Notes: generated by a model from the sequence alone, not told the origin. 23,597 nucleotides of DNA from Gp7-AA10 sp035636095 (GCA_035636095.1 DASPZU010000080.1:1-23597), one strand, 5' to 3'. Positions 14,795 to 21,981 are shown, counted from the first letter of the stretch. Program-made: numbers and translations.

Positions 14795-15294
14795 AAAAAC
14801 TCGTACTCATCGCGATGCTGTGTGCTGCCACTGCCGCAGCTCAGGAGCAACCGCCAGACTCACCGCTCGTCAAAGCCGCCAAGGCCAACGGCGGACCGAA
14901 GAAAAAGCTGACGAAAAAAGTGATCACCAACGCCGACGTCAGGAAGTCGACCGGCAAGTTGATCGTCCTGCCTCCGAAAGAGGGGCAGGCAGCGACATCA
15001 ACGCCCACGACGCCGCCGGCGCCGCAGAAGACTTCACTCGAAAAACAGCAGGAGCAGCGCAAAGCCGCCGATGTGGCGGCCGTGCGCGTGGCGACCGCCG
15101 AGAAAAAAGTCGCGGAGCTCGAAAAAGATCTCCGCCGGATCGAAGATTCGTACTATGCCGAGAACGACCTGAACTATCGCGACAACACCATCCAGCCGCG
15201 ATTCGCACAGACGAAGAAGCAGCTCGACGACGCGCGCAGGGACCTCGCCGACGCCCGCGACGTGCAACAGAAGGTGAACTCCAAAATACAATGA
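14791..15294 (+). CDS. Secreted coiled-coil protein of unknown function
   Basis: This 167-residue protein is not recognised. It has a signal peptide (MKKLVLIAMLCAATAAA, cut likely before Gln), a Lys-rich and Pro/Thr-rich disordered part to about residue 80, then a heptad-like region rich in Ala, Glu, Lys and Arg (AAVRVATAEKKVAELEKDLRRIE). A short YYAENDLNYRDNTIQPRF break precedes a second coiled-coil segment. It is likely periplasmic. Translation is coupled: its ATG overlaps the cupin stop, and a GGAGGGG lies about 10 bases upstream. An ATGA overlap at its own stop could feed a longer MiaB start. Confidence 0.75.
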   Translation: MKKLVLIAMLCAATAAAQEQPPDSPLVKAAKANGGPKKKLTKKVITNADVRKSTGKLIVLPPKEGQAATSTPTTPPAPQKTSLEKQQEQRKAADVAAVRVATAEKKVAELEKDLRRIEDSYYAENDLNYRDNTIQPRFAQTKKQLDDARRDLADARDVQQKVNSKIQ

Positions 15295-15299
15295 CTCCT

Positions 15300-15326
15300 G
15301 TCATTCCGAGCGTAGCGAGGAATGAC
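15300..15326 (+). repeat. GTCATTCC hairpin repeat before miaB
   Basis: GTCATTCC (15300-15307) pairs with GGAATGAC (15319-15326) around GAGCGTAGCGA. This resembles the widely dispersed GTCATTCCGAGCG...GAGGAATGAC repeat. It lies in the frame of miaB between two possible start codons (15291 and 15336). Confidence 0.75.
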
Positions 15327-15335
15327 ATCGACGCA

Positions 15336-16622
15336 ATGAGCAAGACCTACTTCATCGAAACGTGGGGCTGTCAGATGAACGATCTCGACAGCCAGCGGCT
15401 CTCCGGCAACTTGAAGTTGCGCGGATACCGGCGTGTCGATGACGAGCGGCAGGCCGATTTGATTCTTCTCAACACCTGCTCGATTCGCGAGAAGGCCGAG
15501 AACAAGGTCTACTCGCGCCTGGGCGAGCTGAAAGAGCTGAAGCGCGACAGCGTGCGCATCGGCGTCTGTGGATGCGTTGCGCAACAGGAAGGGGAGAGGA
15601 TCCTCTCGCGCGCACCGTGGGTCGACTTCGTCATGGGTCCCGGCAACGTCGGCCATCTCGATGCCGTGTTGGCCGGCGGTAAGACCATCGCCATCGATTT
15701 TCCAGAGGATCGCCGCTACGACTATCTGACCGTCGATCGTCCTTCAGCGACCAAGGCGCAAGTCACGATCATCGAAGGCTGCAACAAGAACTGCACCTTC
15801 TGCATCGTGCCGACGACGCGCGGTCGCGAAGTCTCGCGTCCATTCGACGACGTCATCGCAGAAGTTCGCGCCAGTGGGCGCGTCGAGATCGAGCTGCTGG
15901 GGCAGACCGTGAATGCGTATCGCTGTCCGGTCACGGGCCGCGATTTCGGCGCGCTGCTTTCTGCCGTGGCCGAGATCGAGGGTGTGCGGCGGCTGCGATT
16001 CATGACGTCGCATCCGGCGGAGGTGAACGACAGCATGATCGCCGCCATGCGCGACCACGCCAACATCTCGCGCTATCTCCATCTGCCGGTGCAATCGGGA
16101 TCGTCGAAGATTCTGCGGCGGATGAAGCGGCTCTACACCCGCGAGAAATATGTCGAGACCATCCAGCGCATTCGCGCCGCAATTCCGGAAATCCATTTCT
16201 CCACCGACTTCATCGTGGGGTTCCCCGGCGAAACAGAAGACGACTTCCAGCAGTCGCTCTCGCTCATCGAGGAAGTGCGTTATCCGTCGCTATTTGCGTT
16301 CAAGTACTCGCCGCGTCCGGGAACGCCGGCGCCCAAGATTGGCCCGCCCGTTGACGATGCCATCGCCGACGAAAGGCTGGCGCGGTTGTTCGCTGTGCAC
16401 GAAAAGATCAAGTATCAGCGTTTGCAGTCGTATCGCGGACGTGTGGTTCCGGTTCTGGTCGAGGGGCCGAGCAAACACGATCCGGCCATGCTCTCCGGAC
16501 GCACCGATGACAACTTTGTTGTGAACTTCGTCGCTGACCCGGCGACGCCCCTCGGGAGTATGCTTGGTGTGCGCATCGAACAGGCGCAGCATCACACACT
16601 CCGCGGGGAGGCGGTTGCATGA
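15336..16622 (+). CDS. miaB: tRNA-2-methylthio-N6-dimethylallyladenosine synthase MiaB
   Basis: MiaB adds the methylthio group to i6A37 of tRNAs reading UNN codons. The 428 residues have the N-terminal MTTase domain with three cluster cysteines (Cys12 in TWGCQMND, Cys48 in NTCSIREKAENK, Cys80 in VCGCVAQQ). The radical-SAM motif CNKNCTFC (149-156) follows, then TRGREVSRP, and a C-terminal TRAM domain (about 365-428). The ATG at 15336 gives the usual MSKTYFIETWGCQ start. An ATG at 15291, overlapping the preceding stop, would add 15 residues encoded by a repeat hairpin. The stop overlaps the next start (ATGA at 16619-16622). Confidence 0.96.
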   Translation: MSKTYFIETWGCQMNDLDSQRLSGNLKLRGYRRVDDERQADLILLNTCSIREKAENKVYSRLGELKELKRDSVRIGVCGCVAQQEGERILSRAPWVDFVMGPGNVGHLDAVLAGGKTIAIDFPEDRRYDYLTVDRPSATKAQVTIIEGCNKNCTFCIVPTTRGREVSRPFDDVIAEVRASGRVEIELLGQTVNAYRCPVTGRDFGALLSAVAEIEGVRRLRFMTSHPAEVNDSMIAAMRDHANISRYLHLPVQSGSSKILRRMKRLYTREKYVETIQRIRAAIPEIHFSTDFIVGFPGETEDDFQQSLSLIEEVRYPSLFAFKYSPRPGTPAPKIGPPVDDAIADERLARLFAVHEKIKYQRLQSYRGRVVPVLVEGPSKHDPAMLSGRTDDNFVVNFVADPATPLGSMLGVRIEQAQHHTLRGEAVA

Positions 16623-17107
16623 CCCAGTTGGTCCCGATGTCGATCAAAGGCTTGATGCTCGACCCGGTGTCAAATTCGCCGATCGTCGTGCTCAAGGACG
16701 AAGCGGAGAAATTTTTTCTTCCCATCTGGGTCGGGATCTTCGAGGCCAACGCCATCGCGCTCCAACTGGAGAATGTGACCACGCCCCGGCCGATGACGCA
16801 CGACCTTCTGCGCAACATGATCTCGGAGCTCGACGCGCGCGTGATCCGCGTAGTCATCAATGATCTCCGCGACTCGACCTTCTTCGCGCAGATCCGCGTC
16901 ATCACCGGCGAAAAGACTTTAGAGCTCGACGCGCGGCCAAGCGACGCCATCGCGCTGGCGCTCAGGACCGAGGCGCCGATATTTGTGGAACAGGCGGTGT
17001 TGGATCAGGCACAGACCATTACGCCGGACGGCGACGACCAGGACGAAAAAGTCAAGAAGTGGTTCGAAAACCTCGACAGCGAGGATCTCGGCAAATACAA
17101 GATGTAG
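16619..17107 (+). CDS. Bifunctional nuclease family (DUF151) protein
   Basis: The 162-residue protein matches the BFN/DUF151 family: MSIKGLMLDPVSNSPIVVLKD, FLPIWVGIFEANAIALQLE, RPMTHDLLRNMI, then TFFAQIRV and the characteristic DARPSDAIALALRTEAPIFV. Plant members of this family have reported DNase and RNase activity; bacterial roles are poorly defined, so nuclease function here is inferred from the family name only. A UVR-like acidic tail (DDQDEKVKKWFENLDSEDLGKYK) follows the core. Its ATG overlaps the miaB stop, and miaB-bfn coupling suggests shared expression. parA begins 22 bases downstream. Confidence 0.9.
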   Translation: MTQLVPMSIKGLMLDPVSNSPIVVLKDEAEKFFLPIWVGIFEANAIALQLENVTTPRPMTHDLLRNMISELDARVIRVVINDLRDSTFFAQIRVITGEKTLELDARPSDAIALALRTEAPIFVEQAVLDQAQTITPDGDDQDEKVKKWFENLDSEDLGKYKM

Positions 17108-17129
17108 CGGTAAAATTGATCAGCACCGG

Positions 17130-17885
17130 ATGATCATTACCGTCGCGAACCAAAAAGGTGGAGTCGGCAAGACGACCACCGCCATCAACACCTCTGCCGC
17201 TGTCGCCAACAAAGGTTTCAAAACGCTGCTGATCGATCTCGATCCGCAGTCCAACTCCACCATGAGCTACGTCGACCCGCGTACGGTGACGCGGTCGATG
17301 TACGACGTCCTGGTCAGCGAGGAGCTTTCGTTCAAGGATGTCATCGTCCCCACCCGCGTTCCCAACCTCTTTCTCGCGCCGTCGAAGATCGCGCTGGCGA
17401 AACTCGAGTCGAAGCTGATCGGCGAGATTGACGGTCCCTTCCGCCTCAAAGACAAGATGAAGGACACCGCCAACCAGTACGACTACATCTTCATCGACAC
17501 GCCGCCGACGCTGGGCATGATCACCGTCAACGCGCTGGTGGCATCGACGCACGTGCTGGTTCCCATCCAGTCGTCCTATTTCGCTCTGGAAGGCACCGAT
17601 GATTTGCTCGAAACGATCGAGAAAATCAAAGCCCGTCCCAATCCGAATCTCCAGCTCCTGGGCGTGGTCATCACCATGCACGACAAGCGGACGACGCTGG
17701 CCCGCGACATTCACGACCAGATCGGGGAGGTCTTCGGCGATCGGCTGTTCAACACCGTGATCACGAAATCGATCCGGCTCGAAGAGAGCCCGGCCTACAA
17801 GGAGTCGATCTTCACATTCGCGCCGAAGTCGAGCGGCGCGATCGAGTATTACTCGCTCAGCGAGGAGATTTTGTCGCGTGTGTAA
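17130..17885 (+). CDS. parA: Chromosome partitioning ATPase ParA
   Basis: ParA/Soj is a Walker-type ATPase that works with ParB on chromosome origins. The 251 residues start with MIITVANQKGGVGKTTTAIN, where KGGVGKTT (9-16) is the deviant Walker A. DLDPQSNST and FIDTPPTLG follow as Walker A' and B. The C-terminal part (TVITKSIRLEESPAYKESIF) is typical of chromosomal ParA. The frame is open upstream to 16983, overlapping the BFN gene, but the ATG at 17130 gives the family start; its Shine-Dalgarno is weak. parB follows after a CATCCCT-type hairpin. No gidA/gidB or oriC features are nearby. Confidence 0.95.
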   Translation: MIITVANQKGGVGKTTTAINTSAAVANKGFKTLLIDLDPQSNSTMSYVDPRTVTRSMYDVLVSEELSFKDVIVPTRVPNLFLAPSKIALAKLESKLIGEIDGPFRLKDKMKDTANQYDYIFIDTPPTLGMITVNALVASTHVLVPIQSSYFALEGTDDLLETIEKIKARPNPNLQLLGVVITMHDKRTTLARDIHDQIGEVFGDRLFNTVITKSIRLEESPAYKESIFTFAPKSSGAIEYYSLSEEILSRV

Positions 17886-17887
17886 GA

Positions 17888-17957
17888 GGATGAGGGCGGA
17901 GGGATGAGGGCTGAAAAACCGCGCGCGTTCATCCCTCATCCCTCATCCCTCATCCCT
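17888..17957 (+). repeat. GGATGAG/CATCCCT heptamer inverted repeat between parA and parB
   Basis: GGATGAGGGCGGAGGGATGAGGG (about 17888-17910) faces four tandem 7-base units TCATCCC (17929-17957) across a CTGAAAAACCGCGCGCG centre. A GAGGA Shine-Dalgarno for parB follows at 17962-17966. No T-run follows the stem. Confidence 0.8.
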
Positions 17958-17971
17958 GTTCGAGGACAATC

Positions 17972-18805
17972 ATGGCGATGAAAAGAGGTCTGCCCGAGCG
18001 CGCATCCATGCGTCACGACGCGCATTTCGTCGAAGAACTGACGCGCCGATCCGGCCGTCACGTCGGACAGATGATTCCGCTCGACTTGATCGAACCCAAC
18101 ACCGAGCAGCCCCGCACCAGCCTCGGCAACATCGAGGAGCTGGCGGCATCGATCCGCGAGAAGGGCGTGCTGGAGCCGATCCTGGTGCGCTCCACGGGAC
18201 CGAATCACTATCAGATCATCTCCGGCGAGCGCCGCTTCCGCGCCGCCGCCCTGGCGGGACTCGATGAGATCCCGGCCATCGAGCTCGACGCCAACGACCA
18301 GGAGACGCTCGAGATCGCGCTGGTGGAGAACATCCAGCGCAAGGACCTGACGCCGTTCGAAGAAGCGGAAGGGCTGATGGTGCTGCAACAGAAATTCGGC
18401 TACACCCACGACCGCATCTCGCAGGTCATCGGCAAGTCGCGCACCACCGTGACCGAGACCCTGCTGATCAACGACATCCCGGATCGCATCCGCGCCATGT
18501 GCCGCGAGGCCGGAATTGCCAGCAAGTCAATCCTGGTGCAGATCGCCCGCGCCGGAAGCGAGAAGGCGATGGAGGAGGCACTCCGGCGGCTGGCAGCCGG
18601 CGACCTGTCGCGCGAGCAACTCCGCAAGGAAACCAGGAACGAGCCGAAGAAAGCCGGACGTCCGAAGAACTACACATTCCGATTCAAGGACAAAGCGTTG
18701 CCGTTTAGCCTGAATCTGTCGTTCCGCAAGGCGAAGGTCGAGCGGCGGGAAATCATCGACGCGCTGCGTGAATTGATCCGCCGGCTCGAAACGGAAGCGA
18801 AATGA
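17972..18805 (+). CDS. parB: Chromosome partitioning protein ParB
   Basis: ParB is a CTP-dependent clamp that loads at parS sites. The 277 residues show MIPLDLIEPNTEQPR (34-48), the CTP-binding GERRFRAA (85-92), and ENIQRKDLTPFEEA (119-132). A helix-turn-helix follows near 145-165 (FGYTHDRISQVIGKSRTTV). The C-terminal dimerisation part is short and basic, ending in REIIDALRELIRRLE. GAGGA at 17962-17966 is 5 bases before the ATG at 17972; the ATG at 17978 is an alternative. The stop overlaps the DUF2059 start (ATGA at 18802-18805). No canonical parS palindrome (TGTTTCACGTGAAACA) was seen in the window. Confidence 0.95.
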   Translation: MAMKRGLPERASMRHDAHFVEELTRRSGRHVGQMIPLDLIEPNTEQPRTSLGNIEELAASIREKGVLEPILVRSTGPNHYQIISGERRFRAAALAGLDEIPAIELDANDQETLEIALVENIQRKDLTPFEEAEGLMVLQQKFGYTHDRISQVIGKSRTTVTETLLINDIPDRIRAMCREAGIASKSILVQIARAGSEKAMEEALRRLAAGDLSREQLRKETRNEPKKAGRPKNYTFRFKDKALPFSLNLSFRKAKVERREIIDALRELIRRLETEAK

Positions 18806-19251
18806 AGAAATCTCTGGCGGCTGTGCTGTTTTTGGCAGCATCGATGGCGATGGCCGCCGATGTCCCGGCCCTCAGCGCGAAGAAGCGCGAGACCATTCGC
18901 ACGCTGCTCGATATCATGGGAGTGGCCAGGCTCGCCGACGCGATGATCGACCAGATGTTCACTCAATTCGCGAAGAACACCCCTTCGGTCCCGCTGAAGG
19001 CCTGGAATCGCCTGCGAAGCCGGATGAAAGGCGCAGAGTTGATTGAGCTCATGACGCCCGTCTACGACAAGTACTACACGCTGGAGGATCTCGAGGCCAT
19101 GATCGCGTTCTACCGGACGCCGGTCGGGCAGAAGGTCGTCAGAACGCTTCCCGATGTGTCGCGCGAGGGCTTTCAGGTCGGCCAGGAGTGGGGAAGGCGC
19201 AAAGGGGAGCAAGTGATGAAGGAGCTTCGGTCTGAGGGCCTCGTGAAATAG
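18802..19251 (+). CDS. Secreted DUF2059 domain protein
   Basis: This 149-residue protein has a signal peptide (MKKSLAAVLFLAASMAMA) and then a helical DUF2059 domain. The diagnostic part is DKYYTLEDLEAMIAFYRTPVGQKVVRTLPDVSREG near residues 90-125, matching the usual FTxEDLxxLIAFYxTPxGQK pattern. The family is periplasmic and of unknown function. It is coupled to parB by an ATGA overlap, although no functional link with chromosome segregation is known. A CACAGAG repeat begins immediately after its stop. Confidence 0.85.
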   Translation: MKKSLAAVLFLAASMAMAADVPALSAKKRETIRTLLDIMGVARLADAMIDQMFTQFAKNTPSVPLKAWNRLRSRMKGAELIELMTPVYDKYYTLEDLEAMIAFYRTPVGQKVVRTLPDVSREGFQVGQEWGRRKGEQVMKELRSEGLVK

Positions 19252-19280
19252 TTCACCACAAAGGCACAGAGGACACAGAG
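19252..19280 (+). repeat. CACAGAG repeat, left copy of an inverted pair
   Basis: It reads TTCACCACAAAGG then CACAGAGGACACAGAG, directly after the DUF2059 stop. It is the reverse complement of 19586-19619 over about 25 bases with one mismatch. The same family occurs at 8776-8832. Confidence 0.8.
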
Positions 19281-19299
19281 TTAGGCGGACGCTGGGTGA

Positions 19300-19578
19300 A
19301 TGCGAAAGTCGGCAACAGAAGCGATCGCCGAACGCCTGAAGCAAGCAAATTTCACGGAATCAGCGCAGCGCGAATTAGAGCGCACCCGCACGAAGATTGA
19401 GCCGCACCTCATTCGGCTCCTGCGCCATCGCGATCCGTTCGTCCGAGAGCTGGCCGCGGAAATTCTTGGCGAACGGCGCCGAGCCGAGAGCATCCCGGCG
19501 CTCATTTCGAAACCGCGTTCCGCCGCTGGTCGGCTTTCACCGTGGTGGGAGATCGTGCGGAAGGATCTTCGCGGCTGA
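19300..19578 (+). CDS. Small HEAT-repeat-like protein (uncertain)
   Basis: The 92-residue frame reads as one or two HEAT-like helical hairpins: IEPHLIRLLRHRDPFVRELAAEILGERRRAESIPALI, with the typical D-x-x-V-R-x-x-A-A-x-x-L-G pattern. No catalytic or secretion signal is seen. HEAT proteins are usually longer, so this may be a fragment or a single-domain adaptor. It is exactly framed by inverted CACAGAG repeats (19252-19280 and 19586-19619), making the whole unit about 370 bp. No good Shine-Dalgarno precedes the ATG. If it is not coding, 19252-19799 is a 548-base gap holding only the repeats and the leader region. Confidence 0.5.
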   Translation: MRKSATEAIAERLKQANFTESAQRELERTRTKIEPHLIRLLRHRDPFVRELAAEILGERRRAESIPALISKPRSAAGRLSPWWEIVRKDLRG

Positions 19579-19585
19579 TAGCCTT

Positions 19586-19619
19586 CTCTGTGTCCTCTGT
19601 GTCCTCTGTGCCTCTGTGG
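19586..19619 (-). repeat. CACAGAG repeat, right copy of an inverted pair
   Basis: On the plus strand it is CTCTGTGTC CTCTGTGTC CTCTGTGC CTCTGTGG, i.e. four 8-9 base units. It begins 8 bases after the stop of the small HEAT-like ORF and pairs with 19252-19280 in inverted orientation. Confidence 0.8.
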
Positions 19620-19667
19620 CGATCGGATTTGACATCGGCCCCAAACGCACGTAATCTCCGCCCCCAC

Positions 19668-19748
19668 ATGCACCGCATCACGAACCCGATGGGCCGAATG
19701 GTGATGCGCCGCCCGGGCGCTGACGCCTAACTGCGTCGCCGACCCGGG
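19668..19748 (+). promoter_or_regulatory. Candidate Met-rich leader peptide plus hairpin upstream of the Met/Cys enzyme
   Basis: A 20-codon frame (19668-19730, TAA) encodes a peptide with Met at positions 1, 8, 11 and 13. Its 3' end lies inside a strong stem: CCCGGG (19712-19717) and GACGC (19722-19726) pair with GCGTC (19733-19737) and CCCGGG (19743-19748), with the TAA in the loop. TTTTT follows at 19759-19763, ten bases further on. An upstream GGGC (about 19691-19694) could instead pair with GCCC at 19711-19714. This layout suggests attenuation responding to methionyl-tRNA, but it rests on pattern only. Confidence 0.4.
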
Positions 19749-19799
19749 TCCCTCCGCGTTTTTCCCAACTCACGCAAAGAACATTGAAGGAGGGGACGC

Positions 19800-20906
19800 A
19801 TGTCCTACCGATTCGACACCCTGGCCATCCACGCCGGTCAGCCCAACGACGAGCGCACCGGCGCAGTCACGGTTCCCGTCTATCAAACCTCGACCTATCA
19901 ACAGCTCGAGCCCGGCGTCAGCCGCGGCTTCGATTACTCGCGCACGGCGCATCCGACGCGCCAGGCGCTGGAACAGAATCTGGCCGCGCTCGAGGGAGCG
20001 CGCTTCGGCCTGGCGTTCTCCAGCGGCATGGCGGCCATTCACTGCGTGCTGTCGACGCTGCGCTCGGGCGATCATGTCGTCGCGACCCAGGACCTCTACG
20101 GCGGCGCGTGGCGCATCTTCACCAAATACTTCGCGAAGTTCGGCGTCGAGTTCACATTCGTCGATACCACCGATCTCCTCGCGATCGAGAAGGCCATGCA
20201 GCCAACCACGCAATTGCTCTGGCTCGAGACGCCATCGAATCCGCTCCTGAAGGTCAGTGATATCTCAGCCTGCGCCGCCGTCGCGCGCCGCCACGGCGTG
20301 CGGACGATCGTCGACAACACATTCGCGACGCCGGTGCTGCAGCGTCCAATCGAGCTGGGCGCTGATGTGGTCGTCCATTCGACCACCAAGTACATCAACG
20401 GCCACAGCGACTGTCTGGGCGGCTGTGCCAGCACCAGCGATGAATTGTTCTATAACAATCTGAAGTTCTTTCAGAACGCCATCGGCGCCGTTCCGGGGCC
20501 GCAGGACTGCTTCCTGATCCTCCGCGGAATCAAAACGCTCTCGCTGCGCATGGAGCGGCACTGTGCCAACGCGGCACAGATCGTCGAATTCCTGCGCGGC
20601 CAGGAGGAGGTGCGTCGCGTCTACTATCCCGGCTTCGGCGCGATTGTTTCCTTCGAGACCGGCGATCCGCTGGCCTTCGCCGCCAATGTCAAGCTGTGGA
20701 CGCTGGCCGAGAGTCTCGGCAGCGTGAAGAGTCTGTTCTGCCATCCCGCGACCATGACGCACGCATCGATGGATGCTGACGTTCGCAAGAGCGTCGGGAT
20801 CGGCGATGGTCTGATCCGGCTCTCGGTTGGACTGGAAGATGTCCGCGACCTCATCGAGGATCTCGAGCAGGCGCTGGTGCTCGGGAGGGTCGCATGCGCG
20901 AAGTGA
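19800..20906 (+). CDS. Cystathionine gamma-synthase/lyase family PLP enzyme
   Basis: The 368-residue protein belongs to the Cys/Met metabolism PLP family (cystathionine synthase or lyase, or O-acylhomoserine sulfhydrylase). It has FDYSRTAHPTRQALE, the phosphate-binding SSGMAAIH, the Tyr in DLYGGAWRIF, ETPSNPLLKV, IVDNTFATPV, and the PLP Lys197 in HSTTKYINGHSD. The C-terminal CHPATMTHASM is also present. Motifs do not settle which reaction it performs; its pairing with homoserine dehydrogenase favours methionine biosynthesis. About 17 residues normally found between VYYPG and FG are missing at residues 278-279. A strong GGAGGGG Shine-Dalgarno precedes the ATG. The next gene starts 13 bases before its stop. 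Confidence 0.92.
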   Translation: MSYRFDTLAIHAGQPNDERTGAVTVPVYQTSTYQQLEPGVSRGFDYSRTAHPTRQALEQNLAALEGARFGLAFSSGMAAIHCVLSTLRSGDHVVATQDLYGGAWRIFTKYFAKFGVEFTFVDTTDLLAIEKAMQPTTQLLWLETPSNPLLKVSDISACAAVARRHGVRTIVDNTFATPVLQRPIELGADVVVHSTTKYINGHSDCLGGCASTSDELFYNNLKFFQNAIGAVPGPQDCFLILRGIKTLSLRMERHCANAAQIVEFLRGQEEVRRVYYPGFGAIVSFETGDPLAFAANVKLWTLAESLGSVKSLFCHPATMTHASMDADVRKSVGIGDGLIRLSVGLEDVRDLIEDLEQALVLGRVACAK

Positions 20907-21874
20907 ACATCGGCCTTCTCGGATGCGGAACGGTCGGCCAGGGGCTGATGCGGCTCATCGAACGCGAGCGCGAACGCATTCGCGCACGCGACGGGGTGGA
21001 TCTGCGCGTGCGGCGCATCCTCGTTCGCGACATTCAGAAGGAGCGCCCGGGAATTGACCGCGCTGTGCTGACCACCGACGCCATCGAGGTCATCGACCAT
21101 TGCGATGTGCTGGTGGAGCTGATCGGCGGCGTCCATTCGGCGGGCGCGTATGTCCGCCGCGCGCTTCGAAACGGACGCGATGTCGTCACCGCCAACAAAG
21201 CGTTGCTTGCCCAGTGCGGTCGCGAGCTGTTCACGACCGCGGCTGCCAATGGGGCGCGGATCGGATTCGAAGCCAGCGTCTGCGGTGGAATTCCGATCAT
21301 TCGCGCGATTGAACGCGGTCTGGCCGGCGATTCGATCGAGAGCCTGACCGGAATCCTGAACGGGACGTGCAACTACATCCTCACGCGGATGGAGGAAGGC
21401 GGCCTCGATTTCGCAGCCGCGCTGGGTCTGGCGCAAGAGCGCGGATTTGCGGAGGCCGATCCGACCCTCGACGTCACCGGCATGGACGCTCTACAAAAAC
21501 TTCACATTCTGGCTGAGCTTGCATTCGGCGCTTCGCACGTCCAGACCAGGGTCCACGGCATCGACGACATCAGCCGCCAGGAGATCGAGCAGGCGAGGTC
21601 GCGCCGCTGCGTCGTCCGGCATGTCGCGACCGCGCGGCGCTTGCCGGGCGGGGCGGAGCTTCGCGTCGAACGCCGCGAGCTGCCGGAGAGTCATCCGCTG
21701 GCGTCGGTGCGCGACGAAAACAACGCCGTCATCGTCCGCGCGACGGCGGTTGGGGAGATGCTCTTTGTCGGGAAGGGGGCCGGATCGCTGCCGACGGCCG
21801 CGGCGGTGTTGTCGGACGTGATCGAGATCAGCCGGGCTGAAGCCCGGGTCTACAGTGTGGAGAATTTAACATAA
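20894..21874 (+). CDS. Homoserine dehydrogenase
   Basis: This enzyme reduces aspartate-4-semialdehyde to homoserine, the branch point to Thr and Met. The 326 residues begin with a Rossmann NAD(P) motif (GLLGCGTVGQG). Conserved blocks follow: VVTANKALLA, GFEASVCGGIPIIRAIERGLAGD, GILNGTCNYILTRM, and FAEADPTLDVTGMDALQKLHIL. The NGTCNYIL stretch is a family signature. It ends without the C-terminal ACT domain, so Thr feedback inhibition through that domain is not expected. A GGAGGG lies 4 bases before the ATG at 20894, inside the preceding gene, indicating co-translation with it. Confidence 0.95.
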   Translation: MREVNIGLLGCGTVGQGLMRLIERERERIRARDGVDLRVRRILVRDIQKERPGIDRAVLTTDAIEVIDHCDVLVELIGGVHSAGAYVRRALRNGRDVVTANKALLAQCGRELFTTAAANGARIGFEASVCGGIPIIRAIERGLAGDSIESLTGILNGTCNYILTRMEEGGLDFAAALGLAQERGFAEADPTLDVTGMDALQKLHILAELAFGASHVQTRVHGIDDISRQEIEQARSRRCVVRHVATARRLPGGAELRVERRELPESHPLASVRDENNAVIVRATAVGEMLFVGKGAGSLPTAAAVLSDVIEISRAEARVYSVENLT

Positions 21875-21901
21875 TCTATCTTATCGGACTCTGTGGATAA
21901 C

Positions 21902-21975
21902 GTCATCCCGAGGCTCGTAGACGCCGAAGGATCTCAATGGACGCGCTCGAGATCCTTCGCTACGCTCAGGATGAC
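21902..21975 (+). repeat. GTCATCC / GGATGAC long hairpin repeat before lptF-lptG
   Basis: The left arm 21902-21935 (GTCATCCCGAGGCTCGTAGA, then CGCCGAAGGATCTC) faces the right arm 21949-21975 (GAGATCCTTCGCTACGCTCA, then GGATGAC). The outer and inner parts pair well and the middle is imperfect. It belongs to a GTCATCCTGAGCG...GAAGGATCTC type seen widely in bacterial genomes. It fills most of the 107-base gap between the homoserine dehydrogenase gene and lptF-lptG and holds an in-frame ATG at 21937. Confidence 0.8.
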
Positions 21976-21981
21976 GACGTC

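Noticed and set aside
14820..15335. Long N-terminal extension of miaB across the secreted coiled-coil gene
   Set aside because: The secreted protein in the other frame has a signal peptide and couples by ATGA; the extension is Arg-rich shadow.
17888..17957. CRISPR array from tandem CATCCCT units
   Set aside because: Units are 7 bases with no spacers, and they face an inverted array; this is a hairpin repeat.
17101..18805. parS sites near parAB
   Set aside because: No TGTTTCACGTGAAACA-like palindrome was seen here or elsewhere by eye; the only partial hits were half-sites.
19668..19799. SAM or SAH riboswitch upstream of the Met/Cys enzyme
   Set aside because: No recognisable SAM-I, SAM-II or SAH core motifs were found; a leader-peptide model fits the visible features better but remains unproven.
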